Positions 1 through 11,770 of a stretch of DNA of 64,000 bases are shown in pieces. The DNA is from Silene latifolia (lineage: Eukaryota; Streptophyta; Magnoliopsida; Caryophyllales; Caryophyllaceae). The stretch is taken from positions 20,648,948 to 20,712,947 of the forward strand of contig NC_133532.1 of the NCBI RefSeq assembly GCF_048544455.1. The letters are read 5' to 3'. Both the position numbers and the translations under genes were made by a program. The notes below the pieces were generated by a model. That model did no database searches, had not been told where the DNA came from, and saw only the letters and a list, made by a program, of their open reading frames with translations. The number at the start of each line of letters is the position of its first letter. The first letter of the stretch is position 1.

Positions 1-763
1 AGGCGAAACTAGGGCGTGAGATCACTCCCGCAAGTGACCCCACTCACCCGAGAACGCATCTCGAGAACCATCAACAATCACAATCACAATCACAATCACA
101 ATCACAATCATCATATCAAACAACTAACTACAAAGACATCACCAATATCCCATTATGGGACTAATACCGAGTAGGAAATCCTACCTGGAAAGCACAACAC
201 GCAGACGGTATCTACAGGTGTCTCAAAACGCCTCTTCTATGAACTCTCCTCCTACCATACAACACATAGATACTACTATTCAATTACTATTCATAAAAAC
301 CCCAAATTCCTAAATTAGGGTTTCACTAATCTTAACAAATCATTATATAAATTACATTAAAAGCTTACCCTCGACGCAAGGAATCCAACAACACGAACTA
401 CGATGCAAACCGACCGTCCGAACTCCGGAATTGTCAAGAACGCGATTAGGAAGAAGACAAGTTGCTTTCTCTCTTAAACAGGTTTTAGGTTTTGTAAAAA
501 GTGATTTAGAACAAAGACGAATTGGTTTAAATACCTTAATCGCGTAATTAACAAAACCCGAGAAAACTCCCCGATAAACCTGGGACACTCGATCGAGTAC
601 CCAAGGTACTCGATCGAGTATTTTCTACTCGATCGAGTGCCCCACTCTACTCGATCGAGTGCCCAACAGTCGAAACTATTTATCTCAGCAAGAACTTGCC
701 TTTACTGACAGAGTAAGGGCTACTCGATAGAGTACCCCAAGACTATAAATACGGAGTATTACA
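1..763 (-). repeat. 3' LTR of element A (partial)
   Basis: This stretch is almost identical to 6901-7663 and is cut at the window edge, so its 3' half (minus-strand sense) is missing. On the minus strand it begins TGTAATACTCCG right after the polypurine tract. It carries four CTCGATCGAG palindromes near 587-663. Confidence 0.93.
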
Positions 764-780
764 GTCTTCCCTCCTTAAAA
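764..780 (-). other. Polypurine tract of element A
   Basis: On the minus strand a purine-rich run (AAGGAGGGAAGAC) directly precedes the LTR start TGTAATAC. This is the expected plus-strand priming site for reverse transcription. The same sequence recurs beside the shared LTR of element B at 9297. Confidence 0.85.
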
Positions 781-984
781 AGAACTTCGTCCCCGAAGTT
801 CAAACCACTACAAAAACAAAGGTACTCCCTCGACCTTCCCGACTCAAAAGCCAAACAAAACATGATACAAACCCAAGGCAAACATCCCGACACAACATAT
901 AAAGGGTGTATAAAACTCTTAAAAACTCTCGCGATCATCTCCTACCCCCCTAAAAGAAACAAGGTTACGTCCCCGTAACCATAC

Positions 985-2363
985 ATACCTGATCAAAAAG
1001 GAAAGGGTAACGCTCTTTCATGATGTCCTCGGCCTCCCATGTAGCTTCCTCGGTCTCGTGGTTAGACCACAGGATCTTAAGCAAAACCGTCTCACCCCTC
1101 CCCGGTCTTTCTAACTTTTCGGTCTAGGATCCGCTTGGGTACCTCAAGATATGATAGGGACTCATCTAGCTCCAAACTCTCTGCCTCTAACACATGTGAC
1201 GGGTCACTCACATACTTCCGTAGTCGCGATGCATGAAACACATTATGCACTCTCTCCAAAGCAGCCGGTAAAGCCAAACGGTAAGCAACCTCTCCAACTC
1301 GCTCTAAGATCTCATACGGCCCTATAAACTTCTGACTTAGCTTGCCTTTCTTCCCAAATCTCATAACTCCGCGCATAGGAGACACTTTCAGAAGAACCTT
1401 ATCCCCAACCCGAAACTCTATATCCTGGCGATGTAGATCTGCATAACTCTTTTGTCGATCCCGAGTGCTCTCATCCTTTCCCCGATCATCTTAATCTGTT
1501 CAACCATCTCATGCACCATCTCTCGGTCCCAAAACCATGCCTCAAAGACTATCGTCCCAACAGATTGGACTCCTACATCTCCTCCCATACAAAGCCTCAA
1601 ACGGTGCCATACCAATACTAGTGTGATAGTTGTTATTGTAAGAAAACTCTATCAAGTCCAACCTCCGCTCCCGGCCTACCACCAAAATCCATCACACAAG
1701 CTCGCAACATATCCTTAAGAGTCTTGATTGTTCTCTCGATCGCCCATCCGTCGCAGGATGAAATGTCGTACTCATCTTCAAGGTCGTTCCCAACGATTCC
1801 CGCAACTCCTTCCAAAACCTTGATATAAACCTCGCATCTCTGTCGGACACTATGTCCTTAGGGACTCCATGCAACTTAAGCACGTTCTTTCGATAGGCCA
1901 TAGCCAATTGTGCCTTAGTCCATGTATCTTTCATTGAACAAAGTGAGCTGACTTGGTCAAGCGATCCACTATCACCCAAATCATGTTGTTACCTTGCTGA
2001 CTCTTTGGCAAACCCACAATAAAATCCATGGAAATGGATTCCCACTTCCACTCGGGCACCTCCAAGGACTGAACCTTACCTTGTGGTCTTCTCTGTTCCC
2101 CTTTAACTCTCTGGCATGTCAAACAACGGGACACAAACTCGGCTGTCTCTTTCTTCATCCCAGGCCACCAAAACGTTTTCTTCAAATCTTTGTAAAGCTT
2201 GTCTCCACCGGATGAATGAATATGGTGTGCAACGCGCTTCTGTCATGATTGTCTTTTTCAACTCCTCGTCATTAGGAACACACCACCTACCATCAAACCT
2301 CAAGCTACCATCTGTATGAATGGAAAACCGGACACTGTCCCTTTCTCTACTCCAGCTCTCCAC
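985..2363 (-). pseudogene. Integrase and chromodomain region of element A pol (frameshifted)
   Basis: Read on the minus strand, the region starts with a degraded HHCC zinc-finger part (the CLTC cysteines are visible near 2120). It continues into the catalytic core, with the aspartate in MDFIVGLP near 2040, the aspartate in SDRDARF near 1840, and the downstream ERTIKTL segment near 1740 in another frame. A GPYEIL-type C-terminal domain follows at 1092-1385. After one more frame shift a tail near 990-1085 reads like a chromodomain (WSNHETEEATWE). Such tails are known to tether chromovirus integrase to chromatin marks. At least three frame changes break it, so no functional integrase can be made from this copy. 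Confidence 0.88.
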
Positions 2364-2476
2364 TCCACTATCTTAGGATCCAAAGTCCATTTACCTCGAA
2401 TGTCATCATAAAACTCCATATGTTTGTCATATCACCCATGGCATCTCCTTTCGCATCATATGAATCCCAAAGCTCG

Positions 2477-4532
2477 CTACCTCATCCTCAACCTCATCAA
2501 AGATAGAGCTGTACACAAGGAATGTACACTCTTCCTACTCAAAGCATCAACAACAACATTGGCCTTCCCTTCATGGTAGATGATTTCCATGTCATAATCG
2601 CCAATCAACTCCATCCACCTCCTCTGTCTCATGTTCAACTCCTTTTGAGTGAAGATGTACTTGAGACTCTTGTGATCGAAAAATACCTTAAAGGTCGCCC
2701 CATAAAGGTAATGTCTCCAAATCTTGAGAGCAAACACCACCGCACCCAACTCCGGATCATGAGTAGGGTAGTTCTCCTCATAAGGCTTCAACCGCCTAGA
2801 AGCATAGGCAATCACCTTACCATTCTCGCATCAACACACAACCTAACCCATTCTTCGAAGCATCGGTATAAACCTCAAAATTCTCGCTCCCTTCAGGCAA
2901 TGCTAAGACGGGAGCGTGGTCGACGCTCCTTTAATGTTTGGAACGCCGTCTCACAACTCTCATCCCAACGAAACCTGTTCTCTTTCCTCATCAACGTTGT
3001 CATCGGTCTAGCTATCTTGGAGAAATCTTTCACGAACCGTCTGTAGTATCCAGCTAAACCCAAGAAACTCCTAACCTCAGCAACATTCTTTGGTGCTTCC
3101 CACTTTGTCACTGCCTCAATCTTCGCCGGATCTACTGACTACCCCATCTTTAGATATTACATGCCCTTAAAAGCCACTTTCTCTAACCAGTAACTCACAC
3201 TTGGACAGCTTAGCATACAACTCATGCTCCCTTAATGTCTGCAACACGATCCTCAAATGCTCCTCATGCTCCTCCTTAGTCTTAGAGTAGACTAAGATAT
3301 CATCGATAAACACCACTACAAACTGGTCCAAGAACTGTCTAAAGATCCTATTCATCAAATCCATAAACACTGCCGGCGCATTAGACAACCCAAACGGCAT
3401 CACCACATACTCATAATGGCCATACTCGACGTAAAAGTCGTCTTCGGTATGTCCACATCTCTAATCTTCACCGATGGTACCCGACCTCAAATCAATCTTA
3501 GAAAAGACTGTTGCACCACTCAACTGATCAAACAGGTCATCTATCCTTGGCAAAGGATACTTGTTCTTTATCGTCACTCGGTTCAACTCTCTGTAATCTA
3601 TGCATAACCTCAAAGTTCCATCTTTCTTCTTCACAAATAGAACTGGTGCTCCCCACGGCGATACACTTGGTCTAATGTATCCCTTCTCTATCAGATCATC
3701 CAACTGCTTCCTAAGCTCCTCCATCTCCTTAGGACCCATACGGTACGGTGCCTTAGAGATTGGCCCCGTCCCTGGCTTCAACTCCACGGTAAAATCTATC
3801 TCTCTCCTCGGTGGTAACCCCGGAATCTCATCAGGAAAAACGTCAGCAAACTCTCCCACCACTGGTATCTCATCAACTGTCGGACTCTCTATCCGGTCAT
3901 CTCTCACATGGCATAAGATCAAAGGACATCCCTTCCTCAGATAAGACTTCAAGGTGACAGCTGCAATCAACTTAACTTTGGGTCTGACTAGAAACCCCCG
4001 GTAAGACACACTAACACCCTTAGGACCTCTCAGGGACACTCTCTTTTGATGGCAGTCTATCTTAGCTTTATACTTTCCTAACCAATCCATCCCAACTATC
4101 ATCTCAAAACCGTTAAAAGGAAACTCTAGCAAGTCTACAGGGAAATCAACTTGCCCAACTATCAAGGATACATCTCTAAACAACCTCCCACATGGTGGAC
4201 TCACCCGAAGGTATGAAAACTTGCTCATTAACAGACTCATATACTCTCAAACCCAACTGTTTTACATGTCTCGAAGACACAAACGACTGAGAAGCCCCCG
4301 AATCAAACAAAACAAACGTAGGAATACCATTAACAAGGAATGTACCGGTGATAACATGCGCATCTTCCTCAGCTGCCTTCTTGTCCATCATGAATAACTT
4401 GCACATCGGTCTTCTCGCCCACCTCCCCGGGACAAGACTAGCGATGCGGTCGCTTAGCACCGACCCTTGATTGTTGTTGTTATTCATCGGTGTCTTTCGA
4501 TAAGAATTACCGCCGTTGCGGTTGCCTCCCAC
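2477..4532 (-). pseudogene. Protease, reverse transcriptase and RNase H region of element A pol (frameshifted)
   Basis: The aspartic protease motif FDSGAS lies near 4290 in a segment covering 4176-4532. RT follows in another frame (3461-4240) with [13 protein letters not shown] and LCIDYRELN. The catalytic FIDD box (in place of YVDD, common in this group) is near 3310 in the segment 3167-3406. The connection domain GLAGYYRRF is near 3060 and the RNase H segment 2477-2815 ends in VDALSRK. The domains are collinear with intact Ty3/gypsy pol, but each is separated by a frameshift or stop. Some of these could be assembly errors, given how alike the LTRs are. Confidence 0.92.
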
Positions 4533-4599
4533 TGGTAGCTCGACCTCCCGGTTTGGCCATGATCCACCCGGGTCCGTTGCTCGCGAAGCTCTGTGCGAG

Positions 4600-5529
4600 T
4601 CTCTCGAAAAGATCGGTGCACTCGTGCACTCATGTCTCTTGTGGCCTACGCCACCACATCCAAAGCAGTCACTCCCACCTGTTACTCACACCCTCGGCCC
4701 GCCCAAAGGAAGCCCCAAGACTAAACCCCGATCCGAAGAAAACCCCTTAGACCGATTGTGGTTGCCTTTCTTGTAATTAGATTGGCCACCACCCTCGCTC
4801 TCCGACTTCTTCTTCTCACCACGGACCTCTCTGCGCCATCTCCACTAGTCTCTCGGCTCTCCCACCCTCTCATACGCTTCCTTTACATCAGTAAGGACCC
4901 CCACGGGTAACTTATCCATAATTTTCGTGGTTAGCCCGCTCTCAAACCTCAAAGCCAGATTCTCATCACTCAAACCCATGTCCTCAAAGATATCTAGATT
5001 TCTCATTGAACTCGCTGTAGTACTCACCACGACATCTCAAAGCAGTCATCTTAAACTTATCAAACTCCTCCCTCAACTTACTCCTCACATGTTCCGGCAC
5101 AAACTCCTTCCTCACAGCCCTACGAAACTCCTCCCAAGGTATAGCAGGTAACCCTTGGTTGGTATACAACTCCTTAGCACTCACCTTCACCGAATCCCAC
5201 CACTTGCCACCGCCTCCCTCGGATAAAATGCAGCCCGATCCACTCTCATCTCATCGGGACAGCGAACTAAATCTAGTATATTCTCCATCTCCTCACCCAA
5301 TCACAAGATGGTTAGGCTCCTCAACCCCCTTGTACTCCTTCGGGTTAAACCTCGCAATATAGAGGCTGACTTTAGCATGATCAACCTCCTTCTCCTTACT
5401 CTTATCCTTGTCCTCATTCACTCTCTTCAGGGTCTCTGTAAGAGCGTCCTGGTGTTCCAACATCTTAACGATGTCATCTGTAGTCATAACCTCAGCTCTT
5501 GCGTACAAAGCATTTCTCTTGGGCGGCAT
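4600..5529 (-). pseudogene. gag region of element A (frameshifted)
   Basis: The likely start is the methionine of MPPKRNALYARAEV at 5529; the longer frame starting at 5565 adds twelve residues without support. Gag core segments follow in shifted frames (5293-5529, 4984-5190, 4845-5030), including a typical REEFDKFKM stretch. A CCHC zinc knuckle of spacing C-x2-C-x4-H-x4-C is encoded at 4626-4667. Gag packages element RNA; the zinc knuckle binds nucleic acid. At least two frameshifts break it. Confidence 0.85.
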
Positions 5530-6316
5530 CTTGAAGCTATAGAAGAAAGGGGTAAACATAAACACGCGTACTAAACCTCAAAACACGATAACGCGCTGCC
5601 TAGGACCTACTCGATCGAGTATCCAAACCCACTCGATCGAGTAACGGGCTACTCGATCGAGTGCCCCTATGTACTCGATCGAGTACCGAACCTAACCAAA
5701 CGGACCTTCCGATCTCTAACCCACTCTATCGAGTATCTTGGCTACTCGATCGAGTGACCCCCTACTCGATCGAGTACCCCTAGCTACTCGATCGAGTGCC
5801 CAAAAACGCGATTCGGACTCAAAATCGCCAGAAACCCACCCGATCGAGTTAGTCTCACTCGATCAAGTATCACTAATACGTAAAGGCTACCCGCATGTTA
5901 CGTCATATACTAACATGCTAAACTTTATAAAAACCGCATGATATCATAAATTATATACTACGCATTTATTCTACTTATCAGCAAAAAAATCAATTCATCA
6001 TGCTATGAAAGCCACATTGTAAACACTCAACATGTTATTCCAACCATACATTACTTTTCTTTCACATGCTCAACCTCCTACTTCAACACCAAACAATCAA
6101 CACATTTCATCACTTTGTTGCACAAGTTAGACAAGCACACATACATTCGACAAACACTTTCCCCCGTGACCGGTTCAAAGTTGTAGGGCGACCCCTTGCG
6201 ACTTTAGGACGTCTCCCAAGCCTTTGCACTAGCTCCTACCCCTTTTACCCCGGGTTCTTTTTAGTTGACTCTCTCTATGTTCATTAAGTTCATTGGTTAC
6301 AGGTTTCAGGATCGTC
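5530..6316 (-). other. Untranslated leader of element A
   Basis: About 790 bp separate the primer-binding site from gag. No ORF with family resemblance is visible. The gag-proximal third (about 5608-5870) is packed with CTCGATCGAG palindromes; the rest is ordinary AT-rich leader. Confidence 0.75.
5608..5870. repeat. CTCGATCGAG palindrome array in the leader of element A
   Basis: The perfect 10-bp palindrome CTCGATCGAG, often within TACTCGATCGAGTA/G, recurs about eight times, some copies with one change. The same motif fills parts of both LTRs of element A and the LTRs and leader of element B. Confidence 0.9.
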
Positions 6317-6328
6317 GCTCTGATACCA
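6317..6328 (-). other. Primer-binding site of element A (initiator Met tRNA)
   Basis: On the minus strand TGGTATCAGAGC lies three bases inside the end of the 5' LTR. This is the standard plant initiator-methionine tRNA primer site. Confidence 0.93.
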
Positions 6329-6331
6329 TTT

Positions 6332-7663
6332 TGTAACACCCCCATACTCCGAGTGCCTTACCAGGACCACTCAGGTATGAAGACATCACCATCTCGGTTG
6401 CCCGAGGCATGATAATCAAATAGACAAAACAGAAACAACATTTATTATAAGCAGTTTAATGAATAAGTACAATCCTCGAAACCAAATCGAAAGTGCAATA
6501 CATTATTCCAAACTAATCGTTCTCAATCGAAACATAAATAAAACTAAACTACAGCGGAAGACTCTATCGTCATGTCGTGGCCATCCCAGCCTATCCCAAG
6601 TATCATCTCTATACCGCTCGATATCTCGCTCACCATCCCCGAATGGATCACCGCAGTTTTACAAAACAACACCGGGTCGCACTAATCACACAATCAATAT
6701 AGATAACAACAATAAGACAAACAGAAAGCTGAACTGTCACACACACACACACCACCAACCAACCGTCTCAATCACGATCGTCCTTTGGACCGAGCCGCCC
6801 GATGGGGGACCGCAGCCGTTCCCACCTAAGCCCCGCTCATCGTACGAGCGATAACCCCGCTCATTAATGTGCACATCCTTTCGTGGCGGGTTCCACGTAT
6901 AGGCGAACTAGGGCGTGAGATCACTCCCGCAAGTGACCCCACTCAGCCGAGAACGCATCTCGAGAACCATCAACAATCACAATCACAATCACAATCACAA
7001 TCACAATCATCATATCAAACAACTAACTACAGCACATCACCAATATCCCATTATGGGACTAATACTGAGTAGGAAATCCTACCTGGAAAGCACAACACGC
7101 AGACGGTATCTACAGCTGTCTCAAAACGCCTCTTCTATGAACTCTCCTCCTACCATACAACACATAGATACTACTATTCAATTACTATTCATAAAAACCC
7201 CCAATTCCTAAATTAGGGTTTCACTAATCTTAACAAATCATTATATAAATTACATTAAAAGCTTACCCTCGACGCAAGGAATCCAACAACACGAACTACG
7301 ATGCAAACCGACCGTCTGAACTCCGGGAATTGTCAAGAACACGATTAGGAAGAAGACAAGTTGCTTTCTCTCTTAAACAGGTTTTAGGTTTTGTAAAAAG
7401 TGATTTAGAACAAAGACGAATTGGTTTAAATACCTTAATCGCGTAATTAACAAAACCCGAGAAAACTCCCCCGATAAACCGGACACTCGATCGAGTACCC
7501 AAGGTACTCGATCGAGTACCCCCCCTACTCGATCGAGTGCCCCAGCTACTCGATCGAGTGCCCAACAGGTCAGAAACTATTTATCTGCGCAACTTGCCCT
7601 TACTCGACAGAGTAAGGGCTACTCGATAGAGTACCCCCAAGACTATAAATACGGAGTATTACA
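6332..7663 (-). repeat. 5' LTR of element A (1332 bp)
   Basis: On the plus strand it runs from TGTAACACCC to GTATTACA, giving 8-bp imperfect inverted ends. It holds the promoter of the element in minus orientation and four CTCGATCGAG palindromes at about 7484-7561. A stretch around 6780-6900 resembles the corresponding stretch of the element B LTR (GGGGGACCGCAG...), so the two families are related. Confidence 0.93.
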
Positions 7664-7972
7664 AAATTCACCATACACGATTCTACCGTAACTATTGTAC
7701 CGATATTAACTTCAACAAAGACACAACCACAAGCAATTCTCACATAAACACCATACACTTTAAGCACATACTTACTGACTCCACATCCCCATACCCGGTG
7801 ACTGGCTTAAGCACAATGGGGCCAAGATCTTGAAATGAGGGCGCCTACTCACCCAAAATCTATCATCAATTGGGGCTCCCATTACACATACACCAGGTTC
7901 ATTTTATTAGACTCACTACGTTCATTAGGTTCATTTGTTATAGGTTCCAAAATCGTCGCTCTGATACCACTT
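7664..7972 (-). repeat. 5' end of a second element B internal region, interrupted by element A
   Basis: This 309-bp segment matches 12421-12729 almost base for base, including the primer-binding site at 7958-7969. Its left end is the insertion point of element A; the first five bases (AAATT) are the predicted target duplication. Confidence 0.88.
7958..7969 (-). other. Primer-binding site left of the shared element B LTR
   Basis: TGGTATCAGAGC on the minus strand, three bases from the LTR edge. It is identical to the element A site and to the one at 12715-12726. Confidence 0.9.
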
Positions 7973-9296
7973 TGTAACAGCCCCATATACTGAGGAGCCT
8001 TAACCAGACCTTCCTTAGCATATAAAGGCATTACCATCTCGGTTGCCCGAGGTAAGTAATCATCAAAACTCGATAATAGAACAATTATAGTTATATTACA
8101 CGTGTTACAACTAATTAACAAAATAAAGGTACAACTCGTCAGCTACACATTATCTCTATCAGAACTCGTGACGACACACCCCTGCCAGGACTCCAGCTAT
8201 CAACCACATCAACACCTGCTAAGACTGACTGCTCACCATAAGGGATCACGGCAGACACACAAACAAACAAGACAACCACACAAGGTCAGTAACTGAGACA
8301 AGACACTACATAAACCAACAACAATCGTCAACACAATACAAACATAACCAGTCACACACAATCATACCCACTCCAATCAATCTCCGTCACCGACTGTCCA
8401 CTGGACCAGCCCTGCCAGTGGGGGACCGCAGTCGTTCCCACCTAAGCCCCGCCCATCATACCGAGCGATAACCATGTCCCATTAATATGAACATCCCCTC
8501 CCGTGGCGGGTTCCACGGAGGGCGAAACTAGGGCGTGAAGCCACTCCTGCAAGTGACTCCACTCAGCCGAGGACGCACCTCGAGAACCAGAGACAAACAA
8601 TCACAGACAGCTGCAATACAACAACAACCAACAAAACAGCATACACCAACCGATTACCATGTAACACAACCCCACGGTCACGACAATAATATAACAACGA
8701 CACAACAGCCGACACACTAGACAAACAACAGAAACTGAGTAGGCGAACCTACCTTAAAGCGACTGTGATGATTCCATGTCCATACACGCAACACCCAGCA
8801 AACAAGCAACACTTATACACACAATATAATCATCTATCACTACCATTCTAACCCTAACTGAAAAACAAAGATACGGATGATGATGACGACATACCTACAT
8901 GAGGAAACCTGGCAAAGGACCGCTACCCGACTCAAGCTATGCACTCCTAAGGCACAAGGACCTTCAAAGGCTCCCATGGAAGGCATATGGTGAAGGGAAG
9001 AGGAAGGAACGACATCTAGGTTTAGAAGGAAGAGGCGGAAATGATTTGCGGTTTTAGGAAAACACGATTATAAACCCTCGCTGAAAAGACGCTACTCGAT
9101 CGAGTAACTAACGTACTCGATCAGTGGCCCCTACTCGATCGAGTATCCAAGCTACTCGATCGAGTAGCCTCTACTCTATCGAGTACCACCTACAACCCAA
9201 GAAAGAAGGTAACTATGGCACGTGATCCTAAAAACCACTACTGCTCCCAAGGTCGATCAATGCTGGTCAACGGGTCCCTAAAAGGGCGGGTATTAC
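7973..9296 (-). repeat. Shared LTR of the element B tandem (1324 bp)
   Basis: It runs from TGTAACAGCC to GTATTACA on the plus strand and is nearly identical to 12730-14055. It has CTCGATCGAG-type palindromes at about 9091-9185. Confidence 0.92.
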
Positions 9297-9316
9297 AGTC
9301 TTCCCCCCTTAAAAAG
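9297..9316 (-). other. Polypurine tract of element B
   Basis: It reads purine-rich on the minus strand (AAGGGGGGAAGAC) right before the LTR. The following 25 bp, with its AACTTCGTCCCCGAAGTT stem, is the same as at 780-800 in element A. Confidence 0.85.
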
Positions 9317-9459
9317 AACTTCGTCCCCGAAGTTCAACTCACCTATCCCAAAGCACAAGATACGGAAACAAGGCGACATCACTACTCCTCCGACATAGGT
9401 CACTACTCCCCAGAAATACTATCCCTCATGTCATCATCATCAACTGTCTAACACTCCAT

Positions 9460-10392
9460 CTAGATCACATTCTCCCCCTTCCTCGGCTCGGGCATAACCT
9501 GAAGGATCGTGTCGTCAATGAGGTATGTCTGACGCTGCCGTGGTACATCATCATCCTCCTCCTCATCGGAGTCAACAACTACCACCACTAGGTCTAACGG
9601 CTCCGTCGGTGGAAGGTGCTCAGGGGCCGATATCCTCATCCAGCTCATACCCCACACCCTCCAAGCTAGGCTACCAACCGGCAAGGTTCTCAACCATTTC
9701 AGGTCGAGGTAGTAATCTCTGTCCATGGTAGGCACTAGAGTGGCTAGAGGAACGTACTCAGAATAAGCCTCAAAGAAGGTTAGCTTTTCAGCTAACCGAG
9801 TGGCAAAAGCACCACAACTCAAGTACCGAGTGGTAGAAGAAGCCATCAAAGCAAGGCTGGCACAGACCATGGCAGGAGCATTAAAGACCACCTTCTCGGT
9901 CCGCTCCGGGTTAAAATAAGCCATCAAAAGCAACAACTCGTGAGAGTTTAACTTACTCATGTCAGGCCGCTCATAAAGAAGATTCGATATGGAACGAAGG
10001 AAGATCCTCAAAGTGACATGCTGCACATCGTTAATCAACATATTGCTGGCGGTGGGAGCTGACTTCCCAGTAAGGCAAGGCATAAGGCGACAAACCCCGC
10101 ACTCAGCTGGAATCTCGCGGATGGATCCCTTGGGAGGCTTAGCCAAACCAAGGTGAGAAGCAATGAGGTCCATGGTTAACACAAAACTGGTGTTCATAAG
10201 ATGGAATTGGACAGAATGCTCATTCGACTCGTTTTTAAACGAGCTCATGAACTCCAAAGTCAGGAAGGCATAGGAATGTTTCCTTAAACGGTACAGCCCC
10301 GTGAACCCCAAGGTCTCAAAGATGTGACGGACATCCGTCTCAATCCCCAGGTCATCTAGAAGTGTGGTGTCCACACAACGGGTGGGTCTCAT
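9460..10392 (-). CDS. ATHILA-ORF1-like / plant transposon protein of element B (310 aa)
   Basis: This is an uninterrupted 310-codon ORF, the only one in the element B internal region, placed at its 3' end just before the polypurine tract. The N-terminus (MRPTRCVDTTLLDDLGIETD) and the following LTLEFMSSF segment resemble the ORF-1/gag-like family found in ATHILA and other plant retrotransposons. Next come LTMDLIASHLGL (about residues 74-85), a leucine-rich helical part near residues 130-165, and an acidic tail rich in D and E near residues 275-285. A possible splice acceptor (TTTGTAG) lies 8-10 bp upstream of the ATG, so this may be a last exon with coding exons farther right. Its role is unknown. 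It may be a gag substitute (inference). The intact frame contrasts with the broken pol of element A. Confidence 0.72.
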   Translation of the reverse strand: MRPTRCVDTTLLDDLGIETDVRHIFETLGFTGLYRLRKHSYAFLTLEFMSSFKNESNEHSVQFHLMNTSFVLTMDLIASHLGLAKPPKGSIREIPAECGVCRLMPCLTGKSAPTASNMLINDVQHVTLRIFLRSISNLLYERPDMSKLNSHELLLLMAYFNPERTEKVVFNAPAMVCASLALMASSTTRYLSCGAFATRLAEKLTFFEAYSEYVPLATLVPTMDRDYYLDLKWLRTLPVGSLAWRVWGMSWMRISAPEHLPPTEPLDLVVVVVDSDEEEDDDVPRQRQTYLIDDTILQVMPEPRKGENVI

Positions 10393-11574
10393 CTTTCGGG
10401 CCTACAAACCTCTCCCTCTGCTTGTAGTCCACAAAGACTACTGAAGGGTATTCCGGTACAGATGTACTACTGGTGCACTACCCTCCCCAACTTCGGGCTG
10501 AGAAGCCCTTCCCCTCTTACTTTGACGGGTTCCCAGGTTTAGTCTCGGCATCTGTGTCAGCATACGGTTTAAACATACTTACATAGGCACTTAAAACATA
10601 TAATTTACACAAATTAAGCATGGAGTAAAGCATCTATGTACACACTATCACCAACAATTTCCCAAATTACGAGTAAAATTCAAATTTCTCCAACGTTCAG
10701 ACGGTCTTTACTGCTGCGAAAAATTTAGCATAATAATCATGAATTACTCAACTACTACAACTTTCAACATATGGCTCAAATACAACCACATATATAATTG
10801 AAATCACGTAAAACATTCTTGTATGCTCATAGAAAAGAGTAACCAAGCATGCTCTATGACTGACAATCCAAACTATAAATAAACTTCTAAATTCTAGTCA
10901 GCAGACGGTCTCTACAGCTGTAACAATTTTGACATATTTAGCATTAATTAGCATCACTACTACTACTTCAAAGGTTTAACCCTTAACATATAGTCATATT
11001 CATCACAAAATTCCAATCATAGAAAACGAATTTCAATTTGGGGCACTTTTAAGACGGAGTTTTAAGGCAAATTTTGAGGTGAAAAATCACAAAATTCAAC
11101 TTTCCACATGATGTAGGCAACATATACTACTCAATTTCATCACTCAATCATGTAAAAGACACCCAAAAATCAATTTGATTTCACCAACTCTTGCAAATTC
11201 ACCCCCAAATTTTGCAATTTCTATTCAATTTTAGCACAATAAACAACAGCAATCATAAAAGGGAAGCATGTGAATCATATTACAACAATTACAAGCAACT
11301 TTTCTTCCATATAAACCGAAATTTCAGATTATTACACCATCCCAATTAAATCCAAGTGATGAAAACATGAAATTAGGAAAGAAATTCATACCTTAATCAA
11401 ATAGGAAGTGCAAGAACAAAACAAAGTAAGGAAAACTACCCAAATTAATCACCACAAACCCAAGAATGCAAGAGTTTTAGAGAGATTTAGGAAGTTAGGG
11501 TTTGCAAAAGAAGAAGAAGAAATAGGAAGAATAAGGGTTTTATGAAACCCGCGGAAGTCCCTGTACTGTAGCCT

Positions 11575-11770
11575 ACTCGATCGAGTGCCTAGGGTACTCG
11601 ATCGAGTGCCCTCTACTCGATCGAGTGGGCGCTATTTCATCGAGTAACCGTAGGAAATTCCTACATCTCGACGTCATAGCTTCCTAACTAGATCGAGTGA
11701 GGTCTTCTCGGTCTAGTAAGCACTCGCACTCGGTCAAGTAAGATTGAGTACACGGTCAGAATTACAAAAT
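11575..11770. repeat. CTCGATCGAG palindromes in element B leader
   Basis: Three clear copies of CTCGATCGAG and several degraded ones, at the same relative place (leader) as the array in element A. Confidence 0.8.

Larger units (their letters stand above)
1..7663 (-). mobile_element. Ty3/gypsy chromovirus LTR retrotransposon (element A), left end cut by window
   Basis: The two long direct repeats at 1-763 and 6332-7663 are LTRs with TG...CA ends. Read on the minus strand the order is 5' LTR, Met-type primer-binding site, gag, protease, RT, RNase H, integrase, chromodomain, polypurine tract, 3' LTR. The domain order and the chromodomain-like tail place it among plant chromoviruses, probably the Tekay/Del clade (inference). 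The LTR copies differ at only a few percent of positions by eye, so insertion was fairly recent, yet the coding region has several frameshifts. It is inserted in the internal region of element B: sequence right of 7663 matches B from 12421 on. The expected left target duplicate (AAATT) lies outside the window. Confidence 0.93.

Noticed and set aside
587-730. CTCGATCGAG arrays as a CRISPR-like array
   Set aside because: The repeats are 10-bp palindromes with irregular short spacing inside plant LTRs. There are no uniform spacers and no cas genes, and the genome is eukaryotic.
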